A stretch of DNA of 64,000 nt from Alphaproteobacteria bacterium (GTDB taxonomy: Bacteria > Pseudomonadota > Alphaproteobacteria > RF32 > CAG-239): the NCBI GenBank assembly GCA_015062345.1, contig SUUV01000002.1:1-64000 (forward strand), written 5' to 3'. The notes beneath the pieces were generated by a model. The model had not been told where the DNA came from. It searched no databases and saw only the letters and a list, made by a program, of their open reading frames with translations. Below are positions 50,284-61,072 of the stretch, one piece after another. The first letter of the stretch is position 1, and every line of letters begins with the position of its first letter. Both the position numbers and the translations under genes were made by a program.

Positions 50284-50838
50284 TTATACAGGCTCATTGA
50301 TTATGGTGATTGTAATTGTACCGCTCAATTCTCCGCCTGAAAAATTTTCTGGAATATTAAGTGTTCCGCCTACATCTATAGAATCACCATATTTTTCCAT
50401 ATCTGGATCTATTGCGTGTCTATCCACATATTCAGCATAAAGATTTGTTATATATGCTTCTTCAGAATTAGGATCATCAGAAGGACCGCCAAAGCCACCG
50501 GTTAAAGACACATGATCGGGGTATAAAACAGAATATCCTTCATAAATACCCGATAAGTCACATCGACCGGCTTTGCCACCAGTGGCACCTGTAACATCAC
50601 CGTCCCATCTTATGGGATAGTTATCCCCACTATTACTGTATGCACCGACAGTAACCGAAGATGGCTTATTATTTGCTCTTATATAGATATTACCAAAGTC
50701 CAAGGTTGAGCAATTTACTTCTGATACAACACTCACATTGGCGGTTACTTGCATGTTTGCAATTTCTCCTTGTTCTGCGGCTATAACAGTGTTTGCACTC
50801 AAGAGAGCTACAGCAGAAAGTAGAAAATATTTTCTCAT
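50284..50838 (-). CDS. DUF4402-like secreted protein, paralog G
   Basis: MRKYFLLSAVALLSANTVIAAEQGEIANMQVTANVSVVSEVNCSTLDFGNIYI...GGTLNIPENFSGGELSGTITITI. Confidence 0.8.
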   Translation of the reverse strand: MRKYFLLSAVALLSANTVIAAEQGEIANMQVTANVSVVSEVNCSTLDFGNIYIRANNKPSSVTVGAYSNSGDNYPIRWDGDVTGATGGKAGRCDLSGIYEGYSVLYPDHVSLTGGFGGPSDDPNSEEAYITNLYAEYVDRHAIDPDMEKYGDSIDVGGTLNIPENFSGGELSGTITITIINEPV

Positions 50839-50903
50839 TTTATTAATTCCTTTACAAAAATTAAGTTTAAGTACATTTGAAAGGCAAAAAACTACCTTTC
50901 AAT

Positions 50904-50948
50904 ACGCATCATAAACCGTTTTTTTTTTTTGCAAGTAAAAAGAGTCGT
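50904..50948 (-). promoter_or_regulatory. poly(A)12 promoter-like block, paralog G
   Basis: T12 at 50919-50930. Confidence 0.65.
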
Positions 50949-50977
50949 TTAAAAGATTTAAATCAAAAATGAGGTAC

Positions 50978-52309
50978 TTAAAAATACAAAATCCATAAAT
51001 AAACGGCGGCGATAAACACACTTACCAGCATCACGGGAATAGACCAGATTAAAAATCTGACAAACCCTATCGGATGCCCTTCACGAGAGGCAAGTCCGGC
51101 TACAATTACATTGGCCGAAGCTCCGATTAGTGTTCCGTTTCCGCCAAAACAAGCACCAAGTGATAAAGCCCACCACACCGGCATCATGGCTTCTCGACCG
51201 CCAAAAGCCGGCTCCATGGATTTTAGCATCGGTATCATGGTGGCTACAAACGGAATGTTGTCAATAGCACTTGATAAAACTGCCGATGAACCCAAAATTA
51301 AAAATACGGTCTTTTTAATGCTGCCTTGAGTTAAATCTATAAAAAATTCACCCAAAATTTGCAACACACCCGTAATTTCAAGTGCGTGCACCACCATAAA
51401 AAGCCCGCAGAAAAAGAAAATGGTTGTCCAGTCTACAAGGTTGAAAATGTCTTCGGTTTTTTCATCTCGGTCATAATGCGTTTCGCCGAGTGTGTAAAGC
51501 AAAAGCAATATTGCCGCCCCAAACAGAGCAATCACTCCGTTTGCAATGTGGATATATTCGGCACTGATAAAACCTGCAATGGTAAAAGTGAGCACAATTA
51601 AAGATTTATACAAAAGCACCTTGTCGGTTATGCTCTCAAATTCATTCATACGCATAATTGATGCGCGGTTTCTGTCCGTTGTTTTAAGAGTTTTGCGCCA
51701 AATTAAGACAAAGAAAGCAGTTAACACAATTATGCAAACAATAACAACCGGCGCAAGTGTTTTCAAAAAGTCTAAAAATGACAGGTTTAAGGCAGAGCCG
51801 ATTAAAATATTCGGCGGGTCGCCGATAAGAGTGGAAGTTCCGCCTATGTTAGAGGCAAAAATTTCTAATATCAGATAAGGGAAGGGGTTTATACCGAGTT
51901 TTCGGGTAATTTGAAATGTGACCGGCACAATTAATAAAACAGTTGTAACATTATCTAAAAATGCCGAGAAAAATGCGGTTACAAAGGCAAGCATTATCAT
52001 AATTCCGATTGGGTGTGCCTTAACTTTTTTTGCACCCCAAACAGCCACAAACTGAAACAAACCTGATTTTTCGGTAATGTTTACAATTACCATCATACCG
52101 ACCAGAAGGGATATTGTGTTAAAATCTATACCGCTAAAAGCTTGCGCTTGAGTTAAAAGCCCGAAAAAAATCATTATGGTGGCGGTTAAAAGCGTTACAA
52201 CCGCACGATTGATTTTTTCGGAAAATAATATCAGATAGCAAATTAAAACCAGAGCGCAAGCAACTGTTTTTGCATCAATTCCGAAATTTTGGGTTAGTAA
52301 GTCAAGCAT
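50978..52309 (-). CDS. ArsB/NhaD-family ion permease, copy 1
   Basis: NIGGTSTLIGDPPNILIGSA; ALSLGACFGGNGTLIGASANVIVAG. Confidence 0.9.
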   Translation of the reverse strand: MLDLLTQNFGIDAKTVACALVLICYLILFSEKINRAVVTLLTATIMIFFGLLTQAQAFSGIDFNTISLLVGMMVIVNITEKSGLFQFVAVWGAKKVKAHPIGIMIMLAFVTAFFSAFLDNVTTVLLIVPVTFQITRKLGINPFPYLILEIFASNIGGTSTLIGDPPNILIGSALNLSFLDFLKTLAPVVIVCIIVLTAFFVLIWRKTLKTTDRNRASIMRMNEFESITDKVLLYKSLIVLTFTIAGFISAEYIHIANGVIALFGAAILLLLYTLGETHYDRDEKTEDIFNLVDWTTIFFFCGLFMVVHALEITGVLQILGEFFIDLTQGSIKKTVFLILGSSAVLSSAIDNIPFVATMIPMLKSMEPAFGGREAMMPVWWALSLGACFGGNGTLIGASANVIVAGLASREGHPIGFVRFLIWSIPVMLVSVFIAAVYLWILYF

Positions 52310-52321
52310 AGTCCGAGCCTT

Positions 52322-53659
52322 TTACATAAAGTGAATAATATAAAGATAAATCATTGCCAAGGTCACACTGACAAGCATTACCGGAATTGACCAGATTAAA
52401 AACCTGATAAAACTGATTGCATGTCCTTCACGGGTGGCAAAGCCTGCAACAATTACATTGGCAGAGGCGGCAATTAATGAGCCGTTACCACCAAAGCAAG
52501 AACCGAGTGATAATGCCCACCATACAGGCATCATCACATCACGACCGCCCATAGACGGCTCCATGGTTTTAAGAAGCGGAATCATAGTTGCAACAAACGG
52601 AATGTTATCAATGGCAGTTGATACAATGGCTGATACCCAAAGCACTAAAAAGGTGGCTTTTTTGATGCTTCCTTCGGTGATTTCAATAAACTTTTGCCCC
52701 AAAAGTTCTAAAACTCCGGCAACTTCCAAGCCGTAAACAATGGCAAACAGTCCGCAGAAAAAGAAAATGGTTGTCCAATCTACAAGACTGAAAGCATCTT
52801 CAACTTTTTGGTCTCGTTCTTGATGCTTGTCGCCAAGTGTGTAAAGCATCAGCAACAAAGCGGCACCAAACAGAGCAATTGTTCCGTTGTTGATATGGAT
52901 ATATTCGGCACTGATAAAGCCGATTATGGTCAGCGCTAAAACCCCGAGAGATTTATAAAGCAAATTATAGTTTGTAATGCTGTCTGTTTCATTAATTTTC
53001 ATAATTTTTTCTTTGTCGGTTTGGTTTGCCGTCATTTTGCGACCAAAAACAAAGTCAAAAACGGCAATTAAGACAACCATATTTATAACAACAATTAGGG
53101 TAAGTTCTTTTACAAAATCCATAAACGAGAGGTTTAAGGCAGAGCCGATTAAAATGTTCGGAGGATCACCGATAAGAGTGGCCGTTCCGCCGATATTAGA
53201 GGCGAAAATTTCTAAAATTAAAAACGGGTAGGGGTTAAGCTTTAGGTTTCGGGTAATTTGAAAAGTAACCGGCACAATTAATAAAACGGTGGTAACATTA
53301 TCTAAAAGGGCAGAAAATATGGCGGTAACAATAGAGAGCATAATAAGCAGACCTCGAGGCGAGGCTTTAACGAGTTTTGCACTTTTGATGGCTACATATT
53401 GAAACATACCCGATTTTTCGGCAATGCCGACAACAATCATCATACCGATAAGAAGTGAAATGGTGTTAAAATCTATACCGGCAAGAGCAGAAGTTTGAGT
53501 TAAAATGCCGGTAAAAATCATCACCGAGGCGCCCAAGAGTGCCACAACCGCACGATTAAGTTTTTCAGTAAACAAAATTATGTAACTGATAACCAAAATT
53601 GAAGTTGCCAATATTTGCGGATTAAGTCCGAAAATGACTTGCGGCAAAATATGAGCGTC
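52322..53659 (-). CDS. ArsB/NhaD-family ion permease, copy 2
   Basis: NIGGTATLIGDPPNILIGSALNLSFMDFVKEL; strong full-length similarity to copy 1. Start set at MDAHILPQVIFG. Confidence 0.9.
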   Translation of the reverse strand, partial: DAHILPQVIFGLNPQILATSILVISYIILFTEKLNRAVVALLGASVMIFTGILTQTSALAGIDFNTISLLIGMMIVVGIAEKSGMFQYVAIKSAKLVKASPRGLLIMLSIVTAIFSALLDNVTTVLLIVPVTFQITRNLKLNPYPFLILEIFASNIGGTATLIGDPPNILIGSALNLSFMDFVKELTLIVVINMVVLIAVFDFVFGRKMTANQTDKEKIMKINETDSITNYNLLYKSLGVLALTIIGFISAEYIHINNGTIALFGAALLLMLYTLGDKHQERDQKVEDAFSLVDWTTIFFFCGLFAIVYGLEVAGVLELLGQKFIEITEGSIKKATFLVLWVSAIVSTAIDNIPFVATMIPLLKTMEPSMGGRDVMMPVWWALSLGSCFGGNGSLIAASANVIVAGFATREGHAISFIRFLIWSIPVMLVSVTLAMIYLYIIHFM

Positions 53660-53790
53660 CATAAAAATCCTCCAAAAAATATATCCACCGCACAATATAT
53701 ATGCCCTAATCTTAAAAAACAAATAATATTTTTTATAAAAGTTTTATAACTTGGTATGGAAATGAAGATTTTTGATTTATTAAAAAACAC

Positions 53791-53818
53791 AAAACAGGAT
53801 ATCAAAATATCCTGTTTT
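53791..53818. terminator. terminator hairpin
   Basis: AAAACAGGATATCAAAATATCCTGTTTT. Confidence 0.8.
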
Positions 53819-53822
53819 GCGT

Positions 53823-54689
53823 CTAAAGGTTGTTACTTTTTTCCAGCAGAAGTGTATACATAGACTGTTGAGCTTTAATACAAAGACCATACTCTTGAAT
53901 GTACATTTTTACAAGTTCTGCTGCGTTTTCAAGTTCAAACAACTTGAGTTGAGCTTCACCGCAGAGCGCATAATTTTGAATGTACATTTTTACAAGTTCT
54001 TCTGCGTTTTCAAGTTCAAACATCTTAAGTTGAGCTTCACCGCAGAGCGCATAATTTTGAATGTACATTTTTACAAGTTCTGCTGCATTTTCAAGTTCAA
54101 ACAACTTGAGCTGAGCCTCATTGTAAAGGCTATATTTCTGAATATATGTCTTTACAAGTTCTGTGGCATCTTCAAGTTCAAACAACTTGAGTTCGGCTTT
54201 GTCGCGAAGTCCATATCTTTGAATATATATCTTCACAAGCTCCATAGCGTTCTCAACCTCAAACAACTTGAGCTCCGCTTCATCGCAAAGTTCATATTTT
54301 TGAACATACATCTTCATAAGTTCTGCTGCGTTTTCAAGTTCAAACAACTTGGGTTCGGCCTTGTCCCAAAAAATATATTTTTGAATATATATCTTTACAA
54401 GTTCTGCGGCATTTTCAAGTTCAAACATCTTGAGTTGAGCCTCAACGCAAAGGTGACCTCTTTGAATATATATTTTCACAAGTTCTTCAGGATTTTTAAG
54501 CTCAAGCATTTTAAGTTCGGCCTCCTTACAAAGAAGATATTTTTGAATATACATCTTTACAAGTTCTTCAGGATTTTTAAGCTCGAACATCTTAAGTTCT
54601 TCATCATCGCTGAGGTGATATCCGTTTCTTATACGCCTTCTTAACTGAGAATAGTTAATCATATTTTTTAGCTTTAATAATAGATTCAT
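53823..54689 (-). CDS. tandem 27-aa repeat protein (about 10 units, predicted alpha-solenoid)
   Basis: Repeating AELKLFELENAAELVKIYIQKYGLCDE units; underlying DNA period 81 bp. Confidence 0.8.
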   Translation of the reverse strand: MNLLLKLKNMINYSQLRRRIRNGYHLSDDEELKMFELKNPEELVKMYIQKYLLCKEAELKMLELKNPEELVKIYIQRGHLCVEAQLKMFELENAAELVKIYIQKYIFWDKAEPKLFELENAAELMKMYVQKYELCDEAELKLFEVENAMELVKIYIQRYGLRDKAELKLFELEDATELVKTYIQKYSLYNEAQLKLFELENAAELVKMYIQNYALCGEAQLKMFELENAEELVKMYIQNYALCGEAQLKLFELENAAELVKMYIQEYGLCIKAQQSMYTLLLEKSNNL

Positions 54690-54833
54690 AATTTATATTG
54701 TCGGTTATAAAGCATTGACCCGTCGCCTTTAAATTAATAATTTAGTTTGTAGATATTTATCTATCACAAAATATTTATTTTGTCAACTCTTTATAAATTT
54801 ATATGCAACAGTGGATAAGGGTTATCAGTATAC

Positions 54834-55098
54834 TCACCTAAACCACCAAAAAAATGGGATAGCCATAAAAAGATAGCATACAGCAAAAATAACATATTTA
54901 TTTGATATTTTTTGAAAAATTTTAATTTTACGAATAAACGGGAACAACAGATATGTAAAAAGATAGACATTGCCCCAATAAGAAACATAAGTTTCACAAT
55001 TTGCCGAATCTAACAGCCAACACGAAATCATGCCTAATGCCAGCGGGATTAGTATAAAACCTAAAGTAAAATACAATATTTTTTTAAATCTGATCATA
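54834..55098 (-). CDS. small membrane protein, hypothetical
   Basis: MIRFKKILYFTLGFILIPLALGMISCWLL...; 3 or more TM segments. Confidence 0.55.
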
Positions 55099-55135
55099 TT
55101 AAATTCCTTTTTATCAGATTGTATCAAAAAAACTA

Positions 55136-55167
55136 TAAAAGGCAATATAAAAGTATTGCCTTTTATA
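55136..55167. terminator. terminator hairpin
   Basis: AAAAGGCAATATAAAAGTATTGCCTTTTATATTT. Confidence 0.75.
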
Positions 55168-55384
55168 TTTAAGTATCATTGATTTTTTCTGACTTTATAT
55201 TTTCCTGCGGTTACAACTATCTTACTAACCATATTATTTTCCTTTATAAAAAAAATTAAAACAACGATATTACTCTTAATATCAATATTGATATAGGTAT
55301 ATCAATATGTAGCTATCAATAGGCAGAAGAAGATTTTTTTATTGAAAAATAAAATTAATATTTAAGAAAAAATAAAGGGTATAT

Positions 55385-55945
55385 ATGATAGATGCCAAAT
55401 TATATTTGATGAATATGTTAAACATTTTGAGGATGAATATGAAAATTTTATTTATTTTATTGAGCGTATTATATTCTTTTAAGTCAACCATAACACAGGC
55501 TAATGAAATATATTATGGTATTGATGTAAATGAAATTGTCACAAAAAATGATATTTTATACGATAATGTAAAAAATACTATTGATGATTATACTTTATTA
55601 TTGCAATACGAACTTGAATTTAATAATTGCACTGCCAATATTACTCAAAATAAAAATTGTTATGATGATATAGCTAATAAAATATTGAAAAAATTTTATA
55701 TGTATTCAGATGTAAGTGTCAAACAATATGAAAATTTTAAAACCGCACTTAATGAGATTTATGGTATTAAATATTGTCGTAATAAATATTTGTGGCCAAG
55801 CGGATATATATGCGAATTTGAAGTTACTAAAGATATGTTACAGGATATAGAAAAATATATAAAAGGATTATTGTTTGATAGTAAAATTAAAATGCTAAAC
55901 TATATGCCGGAACTTGCAAATTATAAAGCAAGAAATAAACAGTAA
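55385..55945 (+). CDS. hypothetical secreted Cys-containing protein 1
   Basis: Likely start MKILFILLSVLYSFKSTITQANE; contains NCYDDIANKILKKFY. Confidence 0.6.
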   Translation: MIDAKLYLMNMLNILRMNMKILFILLSVLYSFKSTITQANEIYYGIDVNEIVTKNDILYDNVKNTIDDYTLLLQYELEFNNCTANITQNKNCYDDIANKILKKFYMYSDVSVKQYENFKTALNEIYGIKYCRNKYLWPSGYICEFEVTKDMLQDIEKYIKGLLFDSKIKMLNYMPELANYKARNKQ

Positions 55946-56135
55946 TTTCTTGCTTTATAACAGTTATAATTTATTTTGCTAAATGAGCCTTATTTGCTCT
56001 ATTTAACCACCCATTTAAATTTTCATATTGACTTTTATCTTTTTCTGCAATGTTATTATAATACTTCTTCATTTCTTTAATATATCTTAATACTAAATTA
56101 TTAAAATATATTGTAAATAATTCGGAGATTATATT

Positions 56136-56591
56136 ATGAAAAAAATTATCTTTTCAATTTTTCTTTGTTGCATAGTTTCACAAGCATTTGCAAAAAAGAA
56201 TAATGTAGAATATCTTGCACAATTACAAAATGATTTTACAGAATGCAGTGAAACTTTTCATATTAAATCCGAACAATGTTCAGATACAGGGAGCATGAAA
56301 TGTTATAAATTTTTAACGGAGTTACATAAAAGCACACAAAATTGCTACACTGAGGTTGCTAAGAGGATTTTTTTAAAATTCTATAATTTGAATGAACAAC
56401 AAGCTAATCAGAAAATTGAAGATTTTGCATCATCAATATACAAAAATTACTTATTTATATATCAAGAAAATAATTATTGCAGAGCAAATAATTGTGGTAT
56501 ATCAGCATTTTTATATAGCGAGTATGCCACAACATTTGCTCTAAAAGATTACATAGATATGATGTTTACTGCACTTGAAATTTATTTATAG
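56136..56591 (+). CDS. hypothetical secreted Cys-containing protein 2
   Basis: MKKIIFSIFLCCIVSQAFAKK signal peptide; NCYTEVAKRIFLKFY matches protein 1. Confidence 0.65.
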   Translation: MKKIIFSIFLCCIVSQAFAKKNNVEYLAQLQNDFTECSETFHIKSEQCSDTGSMKCYKFLTELHKSTQNCYTEVAKRIFLKFYNLNEQQANQKIEDFASSIYKNYLFIYQENNYCRANNCGISAFLYSEYATTFALKDYIDMMFTALEIYL

Positions 56592-56885
56592 TACATATTA
56601 TATCTGTTTCTGTGTCCTTTTTCAAAAATTTTTTAATTTTACTACTTTTTACTTGAATTTTATCGGTAAATGGTGTAGAAAATTGTCGGTTTTATTAAAT
56701 ATTATTTGGTGAATTAGTCCCGAGTTTGGCGCAATGCCTTGTGGTTCGGGCGATTCGTGTGTGAAAAAACGTTTTTTTATATTAACCATCTGTATAACGG
56801 GGTTTGGTTTTATCTCGGGTAGCTCCCGAAAAATAAGGCCGATAGTATGGTTTACAGATTTTAACCGAAGAAGGATAAAAGCAAA

Positions 56886-59800
56886 ATGAAAGAATCTTAT
56901 ACGAGCAAAAAGCGTGTAAGAAAGAACTTTGGCAAAATTGATGCTGTTATTGATATGCCAAGTTTGATTGAAGTTCAAACCGGTTCATACTCCAGCTTTA
57001 TCAATAATGTTGATAACTATGGACAACACTGTGAATTTGGTTTGGAAGAAGTTTTCAAATCTATTTTCCCGATTAAAGATTTTTCAGGTAACGGTGAGTT
57101 AGAGTTTGTTAAGTATGAACTCGAAGAACCAAAATATGATGTTGATGAATGCTTAAAGCGTGATTTGACATATGCTGCCGCAATTAAGGCAACGCTTCGC
57201 CTGATTGTTTGGGATATAGATGAAGCAACCGGTGCAAAATCGGTGCATGATGTTAAAGAACAAGATGTTTATATGGGCGACATTCCGCTTATGACCGATA
57301 AAGGTACATTTATCTTTAACGGTACCGAGCGTGTGGTTGTGTCACAAATGCACCGTTCACCGGGTGTGTTCTTTGACCACGACAAAGGCAAAACGATGTC
57401 ATCGGGTAAATATTTGTTTGCCGCTCGCATAATTCCGTATCGCGGTTCTTGGCTCGATTTTGAGTTTGACGCCAAAGATTTGGTTTATGCCCGCATTGAC
57501 CGTCGTCGTAAATTGCCTGTAACATCAATTTTATATTCGTTATATTCAAAAGAAACCGAAGACAGAATTAAGGCCGGTGAGAAAGTACCCGAAGAAGAAA
57601 TTAAGGGTATGGATAAGGAAGAAATTTTAAATTATTTCTACGAAGCTGACGAATATGTTGCAAACAAAAAATCTTGGAAAGTTAAATTTAATCCGGAACG
57701 CGCAAAAGGTATGAAATTTGACTTTGATTTGGTTGATGCCAAAACCGGTAAGGTTGTTTGGGAACAAGGTAAAAAATTGACCTTAAGAACAGCAAACAAG
57801 CTTGTAGAAGAAGGCTTGGAATATTATCAGGTTGCTAAAGAACAACTTTACGGTAAATTCTTGGCAAAAGCTTTGGTTGATGCAAAATCTGGTGAGATTA
57901 TTGCTGATGCCGGTGCTGAGTTAAACGAAGAATTGCTTGATAAAATTGCTGATGCAAAAATTAAAGAATTGAGCATTTTGTACATTGACGGTGTAAATGT
58001 CGGTCCGTACATTCGTAACACATTAGAAGCTGATAAAAACCATTGTCGTGAAGAAGCATTGCTTGATATTTATCGTGTTATGCGTCCCGGCGAACCGGCT
58101 ACATTAGATGCTTCATATCATTTATTTAAGGCTTTGTTCTTTGATGAAGAAAGATATGACTTATCATCGGTGGGTCGTGTTAAGATGAACTTGGCGATGG
58201 ATATACCTTTTGAAGAAGCTCCGGATACATATCGTACCTTAAGAAAAGATGATATTTTGCGTATTGTTAAACATATGATTGAACTTCGTGACGGCAAGGG
58301 TGAAGTTGATGATATTGACCACTTGGGTAATCGTCGTGTTCGTTCGGTCGGTGAATTGATGGAAAACCAATATCGTATGGGCTTATTAAGAATGGAAAGA
58401 GCAATCAGAGAAAAAATGAGTGCTGAAGTTCTAAACAATGTTAAACCGCAAGATTTGGTAAATGCAAAACCGATTGCTGCCGTTATCAGAGAGTTTTTCG
58501 GTTCATCACAGCTTTCGCAATTTATGGACCAAAACAACCCGTTATCGGAAATTACACACAAGCGCCGTTTGTCGGCATTGGGCCCCGGCGGTTTGTCTCG
58601 TGACAGAGCTGGTTTTGAAGTTCGTGACGTACACCCGACACACTATGGTCGTATTTGCCCGATTGAAACTCCTGAAGGACCGAATATCGGTTTGATTAAC
58701 TCACTTTCAACTTATGCTCGCATCAATAAATATGGCTTTATTGAATGCCCTTATCGTAAAGTTGTTGATGGTGTTGTTACCTCTGAAGTTGTATATTTGT
58801 CAGCTGATGAAGAAGGCAAGTTTATCATTGCGGAAGCAAATGCAAAAGTTAATGAAGACGGACATTTTGAAAACGATATGATTGCTTGTCGTAAAGCAGG
58901 CGATGTTGTTTTTGCCGCTCCGACAGAAATTAATTTGATTGATGTGTCGCCAAAACAACTTGTTTCGGTTGCGACAGCCCTTATTCCGTTTTTGGAAAAC
59001 GACGACGCAAACCGTGCATTGATGGGTTCAAACATGCAGCGTCAAGGTGTGCCTTTGTTGCGTTCCGAAGCTCCGCTTGTAGGTACCGGTATTGAGGCAA
59101 CCGTTGCTAAAGATTCCGGTGCGACATTGGTAGCTAAATATGACGGTGTTGTTGATTCGGTAGATGCAAATCGTATCGTTATCAGATCAGATGATAAACA
59201 CGCAAGCAATGTAGGTGTTGAAATTTATCGTTTGCAAAAATTCCGTCGTTCAAACCAAAACACATGTATCAACCAAGTTCCGCTTGTTAAAGTCGGTGAC
59301 AAAATTAAAGCCGGTGATATCATTGCTGACGGTCCTTGTACCGATATGGGTGAATTGGCATTGGGTAAAAATGTTTTGGTTGCATTTATGCCTTGGAACG
59401 GTTTGAACTACGAAGATGCTATTTTGCTTTCGGAAAGAATTTCTCGTGATGATGTTTTAACTTCACTTCACATTGAAGAATTTGAAGTTATGGCTCGTGA
59501 TACAAAACTCGGTCAAGAAGAAATCACCAGAGATATTCCTAATGTCGGTGAAGAAGCTTTGCGTAACTTGGACGAAGCCGGTATTGTCTATATCGGTGCG
59601 GAAGTTAAAGCAGGTGATATCTTGGTTGGTAAGGTTACACCGAAAGGTGAATCTCCGGTTACTCCGGAAGAAAAACTTTTGCGTGCAATCTTTGGTGAAA
59701 AAGCAAGTGATGTTCGTGATACATCATTAAGAGTTCAACCGGGTATTGAAGGTGTTGTTGTTGATGTTCATGTATTCTCTCGTCGTGGCGTAGAAAAAGA

Positions 59801-61052
59801 TGAACGCGCACTTTCTATTGAACAACAGGAAATTTCACAACTTGCAAAAGACCGTGATGACGAAATTGCAATTATTCGTCGTTCGTTTGATGCCAGATTG
59901 AAAGCAATGCTTGTCGGTCAAACAGTTGTTGATGCACCAAAAGGCATTGATAAAAAAGCAACATTAACCGAAGAAATGCTTGAGTTGATACCTTCATCAC
60001 AATGGCGCAAGATTGTTGTTAAAGATGAAAAGACAATGACTGAAATTGAAGAATTTTCAGCTGCTTTTGATGAACGCGTTGCAAAAGTTCATAAACACTT
60101 TGACAACAAAGTTGAAAAAGTTCAAAGAGGTGACGATTTGTTGCCCGGTGTACTCAAAATGGTTAAAGTATTTATTGCTACCAAGCGTAAAATGCAAACC
60201 GGTGATAAAATGGCCGGCCGTCACGGTAACAAAGGTACTGTTTCACGCGTGTTGCCTTTACAAGACATGCCGTACATGGAAGACGGTACTCCGGTTGATA
60301 TCGTGTTAAACCCGCTTGGTGTGCCTTCTCGTATGAATGTGGGACAAATTTTGGAAACACACCTTGGTTGGGCTGCAAAAGAATTAGGTAAACAACTTGA
60401 TGAACTTTGCGAGCAATACAAAAAAGGTGAAAAGACCATTGATGAATTAAACGCACGGTTAAAAGAAATTTATGGTGAAAAACAGTATAAAGCTGAAATT
60501 GAAACCTTAAATACACAAGAAAAAATGGAACTTGTTTCTAACCTTAAAAACGGTATTCCGATGGCAACTCCGGTATTTGACGGAGCTAACGGTGATGATA
60601 TTAATCGTATGCTTGAAATGGCTGGTTTACCGACATCAGGTCAAATTGACTTGTATGATGGCAGAACAGGTGAAAAATTTGACCGTAAGGTTACTGTGGG
60701 TATCATCTATATGATTAAACTTCACCACATTGTTGATGAAAAAATGCACGCTCGTTCGGTTGGTCCGTACTCACTTGTTACACAACAACCGTTAGGTGGT
60801 AAAGCCCAATTCGGCGGACAGCGTTTCGGTGAGATGGAAGTGTGGGCATTGCAGGCATATGGTGCTGCCTATACCTTGCAAGAAATGCTCACTGTTAAAT
60901 CTGACGATGTCAACGGCAGAACAAAAGTGTATGAAGCAATTATACGCGGTGAAGACACATTTGACACCGGTGTTCCGGAATCGTTTAATGTTTTGGTAAA
61001 AGAAATGAAGTCTTTGTGTCTTAATGTTGAAATGTTGAACGAAGAAGTTTAA
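56886..61052 (+). CDS. rpoB: DNA-directed RNA polymerase subunit beta
   Basis: 1388 aa; [62 protein letters not shown]. Confidence 0.99.
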   Translation: MKESYTSKKRVRKNFGKIDAVIDMPSLIEVQTGSYSSFINNVDNYGQHCEFGLEEVFKSIFPIKDFSGNGELEFVKYELEEPKYDVDECLKRDLTYAAAIKATLRLIVWDIDEATGAKSVHDVKEQDVYMGDIPLMTDKGTFIFNGTERVVVSQMHRSPGVFFDHDKGKTMSSGKYLFAARIIPYRGSWLDFEFDAKDLVYARIDRRRKLPVTSILYSLYSKETEDRIKAGEKVPEEEIKGMDKEEILNYFYEADEYVANKKSWKVKFNPERAKGMKFDFDLVDAKTGKVVWEQGKKLTLRTANKLVEEGLEYYQVAKEQLYGKFLAKALVDAKSGEIIADAGAELNEELLDKIADAKIKELSILYIDGVNVGPYIRNTLEADKNHCREEALLDIYRVMRPGEPATLDASYHLFKALFFDEERYDLSSVGRVKMNLAMDIPFEEAPDTYRTLRKDDILRIVKHMIELRDGKGEVDDIDHLGNRRVRSVGELMENQYRMGLLRMERAIREKMSAEVLNNVKPQDLVNAKPIAAVIREFFGSSQLSQFMDQNNPLSEITHKRRLSALGPGGLSRDRAGFEVRDVHPTHYGRICPIETPEGPNIGLINSLSTYARINKYGFIECPYRKVVDGVVTSEVVYLSADEEGKFIIAEANAKVNEDGHFENDMIACRKAGDVVFAAPTEINLIDVSPKQLVSVATALIPFLENDDANRALMGSNMQRQGVPLLRSEAPLVGTGIEATVAKDSGATLVAKYDGVVDSVDANRIVIRSDDKHASNVGVEIYRLQKFRRSNQNTCINQVPLVKVGDKIKAGDIIADGPCTDMGELALGKNVLVAFMPWNGLNYEDAILLSERISRDDVLTSLHIEEFEVMARDTKLGQEEITRDIPNVGEEALRNLDEAGIVYIGAEVKAGDILVGKVTPKGESPVTPEEKLLRAIFGEKASDVRDTSLRVQPGIEGVVVDVHVFSRRGVEKDERALSIEQQEISQLAKDRDDEIAIIRRSFDARLKAMLVGQTVVDAPKGIDKKATLTEEMLELIPSSQWRKIVVKDEKTMTEIEEFSAAFDERVAKVHKHFDNKVEKVQRGDDLLPGVLKMVKVFIATKRKMQTGDKMAGRHGNKGTVSRVLPLQDMPYMEDGTPVDIVLNPLGVPSRMNVGQILETHLGWAAKELGKQLDELCEQYKKGEKTIDELNARLKEIYGEKQYKAEIETLNTQEKMELVSNLKNGIPMATPVFDGANGDDINRMLEMAGLPTSGQIDLYDGRTGEKFDRKVTVGIIYMIKLHHIVDEKMHARSVGPYSLVTQQPLGGKAQFGGQRFGEMEVWALQAYGAAYTLQEMLTVKSDDVNGRTKVYEAIIRGEDTFDTGVPESFNVLVKEMKSLCLNVEMLNEEV

Positions 61053-61072
61053 GGATAAGGAGTAATATAAAT

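Noticed and set aside
53817-54644. 275-aa plus-strand ORF LNVHFYKFCCVFKFKQLEL...
   Set aside because: Antisense shadow of the 81-bp repeat gene; no ribosome binding site, unnatural composition.
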